Positions 34,192 to 45,113 of a DNA stretch of 64,000 nt are shown here, piece by piece (position 1 is the first letter of the stretch; the number at the start of each line of letters is the position of its first letter). A program made the translations under genes and the position numbers. A model generated the notes under the pieces. It made no database searches and was not told the origin of the DNA. It saw only the letters and a list, made by a program, of their open reading frames with translations. The DNA lies in the NCBI GenBank assembly GCA_963792385.1, contig CAWBVZ010000011.1:280991-344990 (forward strand), in the 5' to 3' direction. This DNA comes from DASSUW01 sp963792385 (GTDB lineage Bacteria; Actinomycetota; Thermoleophilia; Solirubrobacterales; Solirubrobacteraceae).

Positions 34192-36750
34192 ATGACGCGC
34201 CGCTTCGGTAGGTCGTTCCTGCTCCTTCTGCTCGTGCTCGCGTTCGGGCCGGCAGCGAGCGCCTCGGCCGCCGAGCCGCCGTGGTGCGGCACGCCTGAGC
34301 CCGACGCTGCTGCGGACCTGCCCGACGGCAGCCAGCCGACGCATCCCGTCGGCAGCTTCCCGCACATCCCGTACTACGCGATCGGCTGCACGCTCCAGGA
34401 CATCCAGTCGCGCAGCCGCGGCCGGATGAGCGTGAAGGTGATCGGCAAGTCGGCGACCGGCCGCGACATGTACGGCGTCGTCATCAACCGCCTGCGGACC
34501 GCGCAGGAGAAGCGCGACTACCTCGGCTGGCTCGGCGTGCGCGCGCTGATGCTCGAGAGCCCGAAGTCCGGCGCAGAAGCTGCTCCGCCGCCTCGGCGAC
34601 GACGTCAAGGTGCCGGTCTTCATCCAGGGCGGCATCCACGGCAACGAGTACGAGGGCGTCGACGCGGCGATCGACACGATCGAGAAGTTCGCGACCACCC
34701 CGTACGGCACCGAACCCGAAGATCGACGAGATCCTCAGCCACGCGATCCTGGTCTTCAACCCGATCCAGAACCCCGACGGCCGGATCGCCGGAACGCGCG
34801 CGAACGGCAACGGGTTCGACCTCAACCGCGACTTCATGACGCAGTCGCAGTCCGAGACGATCGCGTCGGTCAGCTGGATGAAGCAGTGGCTCGCGCCCGA
34901 GATGCTCGACATGCACGGCTACGTGACGCCGACGCTGATCGAGGCGACGACGAAGCCGCACAACCCGAGCATCGAGTACGACCTCTGGCTGAAGTGGAAC
35001 CAGCCGCGGATCGACTACAACGAGGCGGCGCTGGACGGCGATCGGCCAGGAGGTCACGCGGCCGATCAACGAGTGGTGCCCGGAGGCCGACGAGGCAGGA
35101 CCGGACGGAATCTGCGACGACGGCTCGACGCCCGGTCCCGACGTGGCCGAGGGCTGGGACGACTGGGGCCCGTTCTACGCCCCGATGTACCACCAGCACA
35201 TCGGCCTGGACTCCTCGACCGTCGAGATGTGCATCGAGCACCACGTCGTGCGGCGGCCGCGCCGGCTCGCGGCAGATCCAGAACGTCGTCCAGCAGTCGA
35301 CGCTGCGAGTTCGTGGTCGCCCACCGCGAGGACATGCTCGCGCGACGAGCTCGAGATGTACCATCCGCGGCGACATCGACGCCCCGCGCCCGGCGTGCTG
35401 CCCGGCGCCGTTCGACCCCGAGTTCCACAACTGGATGCTCGACTACCCGAAGGCGTACGTGATCCCGTTCGGCAAGGGCCAGCGCAGCGACGCCGAGGCC
35501 AACCGCCTCGTCGACTGGCTGCTGTTCAACGACATCGAGGTCGACCGGCGTCGACCGCGACTACAAGTACAACGGCCAGACCTTCGAGGAGGGCTCGTAC
35601 GTCGTCTGGATGAAGCAGCCGCGGCGCGGCCTGGCCGACACGGCGCTGAGCATCGGCGTCGACATCTCGCCGCGGATCCAGCGGCTGTACGCGCCGCCGG
35701 CCGCGTGGAGCCACGGCTACCTGTGGGGCGCCGACACGGTCACGGTGCCCGACGGCGCGAGGTTCTCGCCGAAGACGGACGAGATCCGCCGGCCCAACCG
35801 CCTCCGCGGCGGCGTCGAGTCCGGCCACGGCACGGCGAAGGCCTACACGCTCGAGATCGACTCGCCGACCGCGGTGCGCGCGCTCAACGGCGTGGTCGGC
35901 GAGGGCGTGAAGGCGTCGTTCGCGCTCGCGCCGTCGAGCGCCGGGCCGGCCGGCAGCGCCCTGTTCGGCACCGACAAGGCCACCAAGCGGGTGCTCGAGG
36001 ACGTCGGCGAGGACACCGGCCTGACGTTCCGCCGGCTGACGTCGGCGCGCTGCCTGCGAGCGAGCCGATCGAGCGCGTGCCGCGGTTCCGGGTGCTGAAC
36101 GGCGGCGGCCGGTCGACCAGAGCGTGTGGGTGCTGCGCGAGCTCGGCTTCACCGCCGACGCGGTGTCCAACGCCCAGCTCAACACGAACCCGACCGATCC
36201 GCTGGCGGACTACGACGTCATCTTCAACGCCGGGACAGGCTTCCCGGCGGCGTCGAACACGACCGCGCGGGCGCGGCTCGCCGCGTTCTTCGCGGGCGGC
36301 GGCGGCTACATCGGCGCGCAGGCCGGCGGCGTCAACTACCTCGCCGCACGCGGGCCAGGTCGCCGGCCTGACCGCGGCGTCCGACAGCGGCGGCGGCGAC
36401 GGCTACAGCGGCATCCTGCTACTGGGACAACGCGGGTGGCGCCGGCAGCGTCATCACCGGCGCCTACCCGAGCCGGGACACGCTGATCGCCGACCCGCCG
36501 ACGTGGTTGACGGCGACGCCGGCGACGTGGACCGTCGACGGGCGCCTGCCCGGCTCCGCGTTCTTCGCCGCCGGGCTGTGGCCGCGGAACCGGGCCTGCG
36601 ACCGCGGCCGGCTCGGCCGTGATCGCGCACGGCGCCAACACCGCGAACACCTCGCGGTCGACCGTGTTCGCGAACAACCCGCTCTACCGGGCGGATCCCG
36701 AGCGCGAGTGGCCGATGGTCGGCACCGCCGCGTACTGGGCCGACAGGTAA
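34192..36750 (+). CDS. secreted M14 zinc carboxypeptidase with C-terminal ThuA/GATase-like domain (frame broken at many sites)
   Basis: A signal peptide (FLLLLLVLAFGPAASASA) is followed by an M14 catalytic domain. The zinc motif is QGGIHGNEYEGVDAA (His and Glu), then NPDGRIAGTRANGNGFDLNRD and LDMHGYVTPTLIEATTKPH with the third ligand His. The C-terminal third (VWVLRELGFTADAVSN, FFAGGGGYIGAQAGGVNYLA) looks like a ThuA/amidotransferase-type fold. At least a dozen extra bases break the frame, for example near 34569, 34718, 35040, 35310, 35341, 35548, 36352 and 36420. The end TAA is at 36748-36750. It is likely an exported peptidase. Confidence 0.8.
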
Positions 36751-36759
36751 TCCGGACGT

Positions 36760-36786
36760 GGCGGCCCCGCGTCCTGCGGGGCCGCC
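36760..36786. terminator. perfect 11-bp hairpin between convergent genes
   Basis: GGCGGCCCCGC (36760-36770), loop GTCCT, then GCGGGGCCGCC (36776-36786). It sits 10 bases after the carboxypeptidase stop and 3 bases before the stop of the convergent alcohol dehydrogenase, so it can serve both strands. Confidence 0.65.
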
Positions 36787-36789
36787 GCC

Positions 36790-37834
36790 CTACGGAATGA
36801 GCACCGATGACGCCGCGCTGGGCGAACGACGCCCATCGCGGCGAGCTCGGCGCCGGCTTCGTCGAGCGCCGATCGTGCGGCCGATCAGGCGCGCCGGGTC
36901 GACGGCGCCGGCGGCGATCATCCGCAGCAGCGCGTCGTAGCGGCCGACGGCCATGCCGTGCACGCCGCGCAGCTCGAGCTCGTAGGAGATCACGCGGTCC
37001 ATCGGGATCGCGCGGCTCGCGGTCGCCCTCGAGCATCAGGCCGACCTGGACGTGGCGGCCGCGCTTGCGCAGCGAGCGGATCGAGCTGCGGCAGGTGGCG
37101 GCGCTGCCGAGCGCGTCGAGCGAGACGTGCGCGCCGCCGCCGGTGAGCTCGACCATCGCCTCGGCCGCGATCGCCGGCGCGGGCGTCGACGGTGTGCGCG
37201 GCGCCGAGCGCGCGGGCGAGCTCGAGCGTCGGCGTCGTCGACGTCGACGGCCACGACCGCGGCGCCGAGCGCGGTGGCGATCATCAGCGCCGACAGGCCG
37301 ACGCCGCCGCAGCCGTGGACGGCGACCCAGTCGCCGGCGCCGACGCGGCCGTGCTCGGTGACCGCCGCGAACGCGGTCATGAAGCGGCAGCCGAGGCTCG
37401 CCGCCTCGACGAAGCCGAGCGCGTCCGGGAGCCGGACGAGGTTCAGGTCGGCGCGCGGGAGCGCGACCAGCTCGGCGAACGAGCCCCAGCGCCGTGAAGC
37501 CCGGGCTGGAAGTCGTGGTCGCAGATCTGCGTGTGGCCGGCGCGGCACGGCTCGCAGCGCCCGCAGCCGCAGCAGAACGGCACGGTCACGCGGTCGCCGG
37601 CCGCGAACCCGCGCACCTCGGGCCCGGCCGCCGCGACCACGCCGGCGAGCTCGTGCCCGGGCACGTGCGGCAGCGCGATCGCCGGGTCGTGGCCCATCCA
37701 GCCGTGCCAGTCGCTGCGGCAGACGCCGGTCGCGCGCACCTCGCACCACGACGCCGTCCGGCTGCCGGCGCGGGGTCGGGGACGTCTTCGACGTGCAGTG
37801 GCTCGCCGAACGCGCGCATCACAGCCGCTCTCAA
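36790..37834 (-). CDS. zinc-dependent alcohol dehydrogenase (frame broken at about six sites)
   Basis: A GroES-like medium-chain dehydrogenase. RATGVCRSDWHGWMGHDP contains the catalytic-zinc cysteine and HVPGHELAGVVAA the His-Glu pair. FCCGCGRCEPCRAGHTQIC provides four structural-zinc cysteines, and VHGCGGVGLSALMIATALGA is the Rossmann turn. The end (RYDALLRMIAAGAVDPARLI) is typical. About six single-base errors split it. A TTG at 37834 would give the standard opening LRAAVMRAFGEPLHVEDVP; ATG 37819 is the alternative. The substrate is an alcohol or aldehyde not identifiable here. Confidence 0.8.
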
Positions 37835-37928
37835 TTGCGCGTCCTCATCGCCTGCCAGAGTGACGTACGTCACGCTCGACCGCCTGTCGGTGTGAAACCC
37901 GGCGCTGTCTGCCGACTATCAGGAGTAG

Positions 37929-39076
37929 ATGATCCGTCCGTCGAACATCATCGCGCGCTCGCGCGGCGCCATGGGCGCGCTCCGCACCCGCCTGCGCGGG
38001 CGGGCCCTGGCGATCCTGCAGACGGCCTTCGCGGCCGTGGTCGCGTGGTACCTCGCCGTCCTGATGCTGCCCGACCCGCGCCCCGCGTTCGCGGCGATCG
38101 CCGCCGTGATCGCCGTCGGCGCCACGCACGGCCAGCGCGCCGGCCGCGCGCTGCAGCTCGTCGGCGGCGTCGTCGCTCGGCATCACCGTGGCCGACCTGC
38201 TGATCCAGGTGATCGGCACCGGCGGCTGGCAGATCGGCGTGCTGGTCGATCCTCGCCATGGGCGCCGCCGTCGCGCTCGGCGGCGGCGAGCTGCTCGTCG
38301 TCGAGGCCGGCGTGTCGGCGATCCTGCTGGTCGCGCTCGATCCGGGCGCGGCCGCCGGGCTTCCAGCCCAACCGCATCTTCGAGGCGCATGATCGGCGGC
38401 GCCACCGCGCTCGCCGTCAGCTCGTTCTTCTTCCCGCCCGATCCCGCGCTCGGCCCGGGCCGCGCCGCCCAGGCGATGTTCGTGGAGCTCGGCCGCGCGC
38501 TGGAGCGGATCGCCGTCGCGCTCGAGTCGCGCGATTTCGGCGCCGCCGAGAGCGCGCTCGTCGACGCCCGCGCGATCGACCCGCTGATCCGCTCCGTCGA
38601 GGAGGAGCTGGCGACCGGCCGCGAGGCCACGCGCTACACGCCGCCGCGCCGCACGTCGCGCCTGCAGCTCGACCGCTACGAGCGCAGCATCCCCCAGATC
38701 GACTACGCGGTCCGCAACACGCGCGTGCTCGCCCGCAACGTCGTCACGCTCGTGCGCGAGGACGGCGACGTGCCCGCGAGCCTGCCGGGCGCCGTGCGCG
38801 ACCTCTCGCACGCCGTCTGGGAGCTGGCCGCGTCCTACGACGCGCCGTCGCACGCCGAGCCGGGCCGCGCGCTCGCCGTCCGGGCCGCCACCGAGGCGGC
38901 CGCGATCCGCGACGCGCGCGCCGACGTCGTGCTCGTCGGCGGCCAGGTCCGCTCGGTCGCCGTCGATCTCGTGCGCGCCACCGAGCTCGTCGCGGCCGAG
39001 GCCAGAGCCGCTCGGCGATCGCCCCACCGAGGAGCTGCTGCTCGCCCCCGCACGCCTAGACGGTCCCCGCGCGTAA
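37929..39076 (+). CDS. FUSC/aromatic-acid-exporter-like membrane protein (frame broken at five sites)
   Basis: The N-terminal ~160 residues hold membrane segments (LAILQTAFAAVVAWYLAVLM, FAAIAAVIAVGATHGQRAGR, WQIGVLVILAMGAAVALGGG). A long cytoplasmic helical region follows (RSVEEELATGREATRYTPPR). This pattern matches the FUSC/DUF939 family related to aromatic-acid efflux proteins. Extra bases near 38175, 38250, 38357, 38383 and 39005 explain all frame changes. After the fifth the protein ends at TAA 39074-39076. The transported compound is unknown. Confidence 0.72.
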
Positions 39077-39129
39077 CGGCATACTCTGGCGCGCCGCCGG
39101 CTGCGCCCGGCTGCGCATACGATCGCCCC

Positions 39130-40016
39130 ATGGGCGTCGTTGCCGCCCCGCACGCCCCTGCGACTGGCCACCTGGCACGCCGGGGACGGCGATCACGCGC
39201 GGATCACGCCGCTGTACCGGAGCCCGGTGGTCTCGCTCGGCACGTTCTGGTGCGCGCCCGACGACGTGCGCTGGAAGCAGGAGAACCTCGTCGGCGAGGT
39301 CGCGCACATCGCGTTCCCGGCCACGCCGGTGTGGATCGCCGCGCAGGGCGAGGAGCCGCGCGCTCGCCGGCCCGAACCACGCGATGTTCTTCAACGCCGG
39401 CGACGTGTTCCGGCGCCGAGCGCTTCAACGGCCACGGCGACCGCAACCACTTCATGGTCGTCACCGACGCGACGATGCAGGAGTGGCTGCGCGGCGCGCG
39501 CTTCCCGCGGCCGGTCGGCAAGCTGCTGCCGCGCCCGTACCTGACCGTCCGCGCGCTCGCCCGGGCGCTGCCGCAGGGCGCCGACGGCCTGGCGGTCGAG
39601 GAGCGGCTGCTGGAGCTCGGGCACGCCACCGTGACGCGGCGCGTTCGGCCTGCTGGAGGAGCGACTCGGCCGGCGCCGCGGCCGCACGCCGCCGGTGGTC
39701 GAGGACGCGAAGGCGCTGCTGGCCGCCCGCTTCACCGAGCAGCTACGCTCGACGACGCTCGGCCGCGCGGTCAACGTCTCGCCGTTCCACCTGGCCCGCT
39801 CGTTCCGGCGCCACACCGGCTACACGCTGCACGAGCTACCGGACCCACCTGCGCCTGCGGGCCGCGCTCGAACGGCTCGCGGCGGGCGACGAGGACGTCG
39901 CCGTGATCGCGCGCGCGGTCGGCTTCTCGAGCCACAGCCATCTCACCGCGAGCTTCCGCGCGCGTCTTCGGCGTCCCGCCCTCGCGCGTGCGGCACGCGC
40001 CGGTTCGGGGTTGTAA
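39130..40016 (+). CDS. AraC family regulator (frame broken at about six sites)
   Basis: The sensor domain begins LRLATWHAGDGDHARITPLY with AMFFNAGDVFRRERFNGHGD, a cupin-like AraC N-terminus. The C-terminal double HTH shows LGRAVNVSPFHLARSFRRHTGYTLHEY in pieces and VAVIARAVGFSSHSHLTASFRRVFG. Extra bases lie near 39160, 39362, 39415, 39645, 39842 and 39965. The stop is uncertain: after the last shift the frame runs on towards the next gene, and TAA 40014-40016 is the likely end if one more base is extra. It stands alone on this strand. Confidence 0.75.
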
Positions 40017-40047
40017 GCGCGCGGCACATGCGGGCAGACTGCGCCTC

Positions 40048-41541
40048 GTGGGGGACGAGGTCGCCGCCAAGGTCTTCAGCCGGCGAAGATCGCCAGCGCT
40101 ACCGCGAGAAGGTCAAGCGCTGCCTGGACGTGTTCGCGCGCATGCTCGCCGAGGCGCGGTTCGACGCCGACCGCGCGCTCGATCGGCCTGGAGATCGAGC
40201 TCAACCTCACCGACGAGGCCGGCGACCCGGCGCTGGCCAACGCAGCACGTGCTGGAGGTGATCGCCGACGCCGACTTCCAGACCGAGCTGGCGCAGTTCA
40301 ACATCGAGATCAACATCCCGCCGCGCACGCTCGCGGGCGACGGTGTTCGCCGAGCTCGAGGACGACGTCCGCGCGAGCCTCAACCACGCCGAGGAGGGCG
40401 CCCGCAGGCGCTCGGCGCGCACATGATGATGGTCGGCATCCTGCCGACGCTCGCGCGAGCGACCACCTCAACGGCCGAGTGCTCAGCGCCAACCCGCGCT
40501 ACGCGCTGCTCAACGAGCAGATCTTCGCCGCCCGCGGGGAGGACCTCGACATCGGCATCGACGGCGTCGAGCGGCTGTCGACCTACGCCGACACGATCGC
40601 GCCCGAGGCGGCGTGCACGAGCGTGCAGCTGCACCTGCAGGTCGACCCGACGGCGTTCGCGCGCGCACTGGAACGCCGCGCAGGCGATCGCCGGCATCCA
40701 GCTCGCGGTCGGCGCCAACTCGCCGTTCTTCTTCGGCAAGCGAGCTGTGGCGCGAGACGCGCATCGCGCTGTTCGAGCAGGCGACCGACACGCGCTCGGA
40801 GGAGCTGAAGGCCCAGGGCGTGCGCCCGCGCGTGTGGTTCGGCGAGCGCTGGATCACGTCGATCTTCGACCTGTTCGAGGAGAACGTCCGCTACTTCCCG
40901 GCGCTGCTGCCGGTGTGCGAGGACGAGGACCCGGTCGAGGTCGCTCGAGCGCGGCGACACCCCGCGGCTGCAGGAGCTGCGGCTGCACAACGGCACGATC
41001 TACCGCTGGAACCGCCCGATCTACGACGTCGTGCGCGGCCGCCCGCACCTGCGCGTCGAGAACCGCGTGCTGCCGGCCGGGCCCGACGGTCGTCGACATC
41101 CTCGCCAACGCCGCCTTCTACTACGGCCTCGTCCGCGTGCTGGCCGACGAGGACCGGCCGCTGTGGACGCAGATGTCGTTCTCGGCGGCCGAGGAGAACT
41201 TCCACGCGGGCGCGCGCGACGGCATCGACGCGCGCGTCTACTGGCCCGGGCGTCGGCGAGGTGCCGGTGGCCGAGCTGGTGCTGCGGCGGCTGCTGCCGA
41301 TGGCCCACGAGGGGCTCGACCGCTGGGGCGTCGACCGCGGCCGACCGCGACCGGCTGCTCGGGATCATCGAGCGCCGCTGCGTGAAGCGGCGCAACGGCG
41401 CCTCGTGGCAGGCGGCGACGTTCCACCGCCTCTACGACGACCGCGGCTCGACCGCGCGCGACGCGCTGCGCGAGATGACCGTCCGCTACCGCGAGCTCAT
41501 GCACTCCAACGAGCCGGTGCACACCTGGCCCGTCGGCGTGA
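40048..41541 (+). CDS. glutamate-cysteine ligase family protein (GCS2-like, frame broken at about twelve sites)
   Basis: Corrected reading starts at GTG 40048 (VGDEVAAKVFSGEDRQRYRE). It continues with GLEIELNLTDEAGDPALANA, FQTELAQFNIEINIPPR, MMMVGILPTLA, LSANPRYALLNEQIFAARGE, QLAVGANSPFFFGK and FYYGLVRVLADEDRPLWTQM. These are the ATP-grasp-like glutamate/cysteine ligase signatures of the actinobacterial GCS2 family, which make gamma-glutamyl-cysteine or related peptides. Frame changes are +1 each time, near 40081, 40185, 40343, 40670, 40741, 40945, 41088, 41247 and 41336 among others. The end at TGA 41539-41541 needs one more correction. Confidence 0.78.
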
Positions 41542-41570
41542 CGCGTTCCGCGCGGCTACGATGCCGCGCC

Positions 41571-41972
41571 ATGCGCCTGATGCTCATGTTGGCCGCACTC
41601 GCCGGCCTCCTACTCGCAGTACCGACCACCGCGAGCGCCTCGAAGCGCTATCGCGGCTGCGTCGCCGAGAGCCGTGGCTGCCAGCACAAGTTCGTCGGCG
41701 GCGACCTCCCGGTCGTCAGTTCAAGGACTTCAAGGAGCCGCCGGCACGGCCAGCACAGGTCCGTACCCGCGATCTGCGTGCCGCGACACGGTGTGCACGC
41801 GAACTGCGCGCGGGCCCGCGCACGAAGGGCCGGCAGGATGGCAAGTGGGACTGCGGCCGGGACCTGGAACTATCGGCGGCCGTCCGGCAAAAGCACATCG
41901 TCCGCTGGTACGTGAACGGCGGAAGCAGGTGGCGACGGTGGAAGTTCCGGGTCGTGCTCCGAGGGCGACTGA
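41571..41972 (+). CDS. small secreted protein of unknown function (frame broken)
   Basis: The opening MRLMLMLAALAGLLLAVPTT plus ASAS is a clear signal peptide. The mature part is cysteine-containing (YRGCVAESRGCQHKFVGGDL). The correct ending is probably WKFRVVLEGD then TGA 41970-41972, once an extra C near 41960 is dropped; another one or two extra bases lie between 41718 and 41850. The corrected length is about 130 residues. I do not recognise the family. It lies between the ligase and the sugar dehydrogenase on the same strand. Confidence 0.55.
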
Positions 41973-41978
41973 GCCGCC

Positions 41979-43085
41979 ATGACCGTGTGCTCGGCGGTCC
42001 CATCCGGCGGGGGCCGCCGCAGTCCTCGCTCATCGTCCTGCTCGCCCTCGCCGGCTGCGGCGGCTCCGAGGAGCGCCGCGGCGCCAGCCCTGCGCGTCGA
42101 GACCGTCGCGGAAGGGCTCGAGGTGCCATGGGAGATCGCCTTCATGCCCGACGGGCGCGCGCTCGTCACCGAGCGGCCGGGCCGGATCCGGCTGCTCGAG
42201 AAGGACTGGACGCTGGGCGCGGAACCGCTGGCCGAGGTCGACGTCAGCGAGCAGGGCGAGGGCGGGCTGCTGGGGCTCGCGCTCGACCCCGACTTCGCCA
42301 CCAACGCGCTCGTCTACCTGTACTTCACGACGCCCACCGAGATGAAGCTCGAGCGCTGGCAGTTCCGGGGCGACGGGATGCGGCGCGAGAACGAGCTGAT
42401 CGACGGCACGATCCAGGCCGGCACGGTCCACGACTCCGGGCGGATCGCCTTCGGGCCGGACGGCGACCTCTACATCGCCACCGGTGAGGCGGGGCAGCCG
42501 GAGCTCGCGCAGGACCCGCAGTCACTAAACGGCAAGTACCTGCGCCTCACGCCCGACCAGTACCACGGCGGCGCGACCCAGCCCGAGATCGTGTCACTCG
42601 GCCACCGCAACCCGCAGGGCTTTGACTGGGAGCCGGGCACCGATCGCCTGATCTCGACCGAGCACGGTCCGAGCGGCGGCGACGGCCCGCAGGGCTTCGA
42701 CGAGATCAACGACATCCGCAAGGGCGCGAACTACGGCTGGCCGGAGGTGTTCGGCGAGGACCACGGCGACTTCACCGCGCCGCTGCGCGTGTACGACGAG
42801 GCGATCGCTCCGTCGGGCGCGACGTTCGTGACCCGCGAGGGCTCGGCGTGGACCGGCGACTACCTGTTCGCCACCCTGCGCGGCGAGGCGCTGCGCCGGA
42901 TCCGTCTCGACGGCGACGACGTCGTGCTCGACGAGGCGCTGCTCGAGGGTGTCTACGGCCGCCTGCGCACCGTCGTCGAAGGTCCCGGCGGGGCGCTCTA
43001 CGTGCTGACGAGCAACCGCGACGGCCGCGGCTCGCCCGAGGACGGCGACGACCGGATCCTGCGCATCACGCCGCCCGCGCCCTAG
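41979..43085 (+). CDS. PQQ-dependent sugar dehydrogenase-like lipoprotein (YliI/Gdh family)
   Basis: A beta-propeller quinoprotein of about 365 residues. The N-terminus is frame-damaged. In the neighbouring frame it reads LIVLLALAGCGGSEE, a lipoprotein signal with lipobox LAGC, and an extra C near 42075 joins it to the main frame. The core shows VPWEIAFMPDGRALVTERPG, LLGLALDPDFATNALVYLYF, GRIAFGPDGDLYIATGEAG, HRNPQGFDW, STEHGPSGGD and KGANYGWP, all hallmarks of soluble glucose/sorbosone dehydrogenases. It is membrane-anchored outside the cell. It marks the right edge of the insertion-rich block. Confidence 0.88.
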   Translation: MTVCSAVPSGGGRRSPRSSSCSPSPAAAAPRSAAAPALRVETVAEGLEVPWEIAFMPDGRALVTERPGRIRLLEKDWTLGAEPLAEVDVSEQGEGGLLGLALDPDFATNALVYLYFTTPTEMKLERWQFRGDGMRRENELIDGTIQAGTVHDSGRIAFGPDGDLYIATGEAGQPELAQDPQSLNGKYLRLTPDQYHGGATQPEIVSLGHRNPQGFDWEPGTDRLISTEHGPSGGDGPQGFDEINDIRKGANYGWPEVFGEDHGDFTAPLRVYDEAIAPSGATFVTREGSAWTGDYLFATLRGEALRRIRLDGDDVVLDEALLEGVYGRLRTVVEGPGGALYVLTSNRDGRGSPEDGDDRILRITPPAP

Positions 43086-43091
43086 CGGCGG

Positions 43092-43254
43092 CGAACGTCA
43101 ACCCCGCTGGGTGGGGAAGCGGGTGTCCGTTGGGCGGCACGGCGATTTGTCTCGAGCGTCGACTTTGTCGGCCTCAGCCCGAGGAACTCGACGCTCCCGC
43201 GATTCCGGAGCGCTCGAAGGCTCTCGCTCCCCCACCCAGCGCAGTTGACGTTCG
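43092..43254. repeat. palindromic intergenic element B
   Basis: Arms CGAACGTCAAC at 43092-43102 and GTTGACGTTCG at 43244-43254. The complementarity continues inward as CGCTGGGTGGGG paired with CCCCACCCAGCG. A further inner palindrome is formed by GAGCGTCGA near 43154 and TCGACGCTC near 43188. The left ~46 bases are nearly the reverse complement of element A. It occupies most of the gap between the sugar dehydrogenase and the histidine kinase. Confidence 0.75.
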
Positions 43255-43310
43255 CCCGCGCGGGCGCAACTCGCGACCGCCGACGGGGTAGGCCATCATG
43301 TGTCGCGCGC

Positions 43311-44432
43311 ATGACGCCAGACGTTGCTCCTGAACCCGCGGTCGCGATCGATGCCCTCGAGACGTTCGTCGAGCTGCTCGCGCGCGTAGAGGTCGACGGC
43401 TCGGCCGACGACTTCTACAGCCGCCTGTGCGAGGCGACGTGCCGCGTCGCCTCGATGGACCGCGCGGTGATCTTCCGCTACGACGACGCGCGCCGCCGCG
43501 TGCACGCGGCGGGGGCGTACGGGATCGACCTCGACGTGTTCGAGAACGCCCACCTCACGGTCGAGTCGGCCCCGATCGCGCGCCAGGCGCTCGAGGAGGA
43601 CCGCGTGATCGAGGTGCGCGACGACGACACGCCGGAGGTGCCCGAGGAGTACCGCGACCTGCTGCGCGAGGCGACGCTCGTCTGCACGCCGATGTCGGCG
43701 GCCGGCCGCTGGCTCGGCGTGATCCTGTCCGATCGCGGCACGGGCAGCAAGCCGCTGCTCGACAGCGAGCGGCAGGCGCTGTGGGCGCTCGGCAAGACCG
43801 CCGCGCTCGCCACGCACGCGCGCCTGGCGACCAACCAGCACGCGCGCGCTCGCCAGCTGCAGGAGCGGATCGATCTCGCGCGTGACGTCCACGAGGGCGT
43901 GATCCAGCGCCTGTTCGGCGTCCAGCTCGTGTTCTCCAGCCAGGCCGAGCTGTCACCCGAGGCGCGCGAGCGGATCGCGGCCGAGCTGCAGGCCGCGCTG
44001 TTCGACCTGCGTCGCGCGCTCCAGCGCCCGCTCGGTCGCGTCGCGCCAGAGACGAACACCACGCTGCTCGAGGAGGTCGACCGGCTCCGGCGCGAGCACC
44101 CGGACCTGGCGATCCGGCTCGCGCGCGGGTCCGAGCGCGTGCACGTGCCGCGAGAGCTCGAATCACTCGCGCAGTCGGTGCTCGCGGAGGCCGTGCGCAA
44201 CGCGCACAAGCACGCGCGGCCGTCGCGCGTGGAGGTCGCGCTCGACATCTCCGAGGGCACGCTGACGCTCGAGGTCACGAACGACGGCGTCTCCGGCCGG
44301 CCGCGGCAGACCGGCATGGGGCTGCGGCTGTCGGCGCTCGAGGCGCTGCAGGTCGGCGGCCTGGTGGAGTTCGGAGAGCGAGAGCCGGGAACCTGGCGCG
44401 TGCGACTGGCGGTCCCGGTTGACAACGCCTGA
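43311..44432 (+). CDS. GAF-domain sensor histidine kinase
   Basis: A 373-residue soluble kinase. The GAF domain (about 15-175) contains YSRLCEATCRVASMDRAVIF and CTPMSAAGRWLGVILSDRG. The DHp region with the likely phospho-histidine is LARDVHEGVIQRLFGVQLVF, as in NarL-class kinases. The HATPase has VLAEAVRNAHKHARPSRVEV and TGMGLRLSALEAL. Its 3' end overlaps the response-regulator gene by 14 bases, making a two-component pair directly upstream of the fatty-acid operon. Confidence 0.9.
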   Translation: MTPDVAPEPAVAIDALETFVELLARVEVDGSADDFYSRLCEATCRVASMDRAVIFRYDDARRRVHAAGAYGIDLDVFENAHLTVESAPIARQALEEDRVIEVRDDDTPEVPEEYRDLLREATLVCTPMSAAGRWLGVILSDRGTGSKPLLDSERQALWALGKTAALATHARLATNQHARARQLQERIDLARDVHEGVIQRLFGVQLVFSSQAELSPEARERIAAELQAALFDLRRALQRPLGRVAPETNTTLLEEVDRLRREHPDLAIRLARGSERVHVPRELESLAQSVLAEAVRNAHKHARPSRVEVALDISEGTLTLEVTNDGVSGRPRQTGMGLRLSALEALQVGGLVEFGEREPGTWRVRLAVPVDNA

Positions 44433-45069
44433 CGTCAACCCGAGCCGTCTCGCCACGGGCACCGGCGGTGGCGAGCGGCGCCTGCGCGTGCTGGTCGTGG
44501 ACGACCACGAGGTCGTCCACTGGGGGTTCAGGCTGATGCTCGGCGAGCAGCCCTGGGTGGAGCGCTGCGTGAGCGCGCGCAACGCCGCCGAGGCGATCGA
44601 GATGACCAAGCGCTACGAGCCGCACGTCGCGCTCGTCGACCTCTTCGTGGGCCAGGAGTCGGGCGCGGAGATCTGCGAGCGGCTGCGCTCGATCTCACCG
44701 CGGACGAACGTGCTGATGATCTCCGGAGCCGGGCGGATCTCACCGAACGCGGCGCGTGCCGCAGGCGCCGCCGGCTTCATCTCCAAGGACTGGCCGGCGG
44801 CCGACATCGCCGGCGCCGTGCGCATGGTCGGGCTCGGGATGACCGTGTTCCGTCCGCACGAGGCGCCGCAGGGCCCGCCGCTGTCGGAGCGCGAGCGTGA
44901 GGTGCTCGAGGCGATCGCCGGCGGGGCCACGAACCGCGAGATCGCGGGGACGCTGTTCCTCTCCCCGCACACGATCAAGGAGCACACCAGCACGCTCTAT
45001 CGCAAGCTCGGCGTGCGCAACCGCGCCGAGGCCGTGCAAAAGGCACAGCGTTTAGGGCTCATTTCATAA
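44419..45069 (+). CDS. LuxR/NarL family response regulator
   Basis: A 216-residue regulator. The receiver domain contains LVVDDHEVVHWGFRLML with the acidic pair, phospho-acceptor Asp in VALVDLFVGQESG, and Lys in GFISKDWPAAD. The LuxR-type HTH is LSEREREVLEAIAGGATNREIA followed by LSPHTIKEHTSTLYRKLGV (read in pieces). TTG 44419 starts 14 bases inside the kinase gene. It ends 95 bases before fabD, so it might control that operon; this is positional inference only. Confidence 0.9.
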   Translation: MTTPDVNPSRLATGTGGGERRLRVLVVDDHEVVHWGFRLMLGEQPWVERCVSARNAAEAIEMTKRYEPHVALVDLFVGQESGAEICERLRSISPRTNVLMISGAGRISPNAARAAGAAGFISKDWPAADIAGAVRMVGLGMTVFRPHEAPQGPPLSEREREVLEAIAGGATNREIAGTLFLSPHTIKEHTSTLYRKLGVRNRAEAVQKAQRLGLIS

Positions 45070-45097
45070 GGCTGGGGGCGGGCCGGGGGGACTTACA

Positions 45098-45113
45098 CCC
45101 CCCGCTCGGGGGG
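45098..45113. terminator. short C6/G6 hairpin upstream of fabD
   Basis: CCCCCC-GCTC-GGGGGG lies 28 bases after the response-regulator stop and 51 bases before the fabD start. It may end the two-component transcript or act as a regulatory site for the fatty-acid operon. No T-run follows. Confidence 0.35.
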
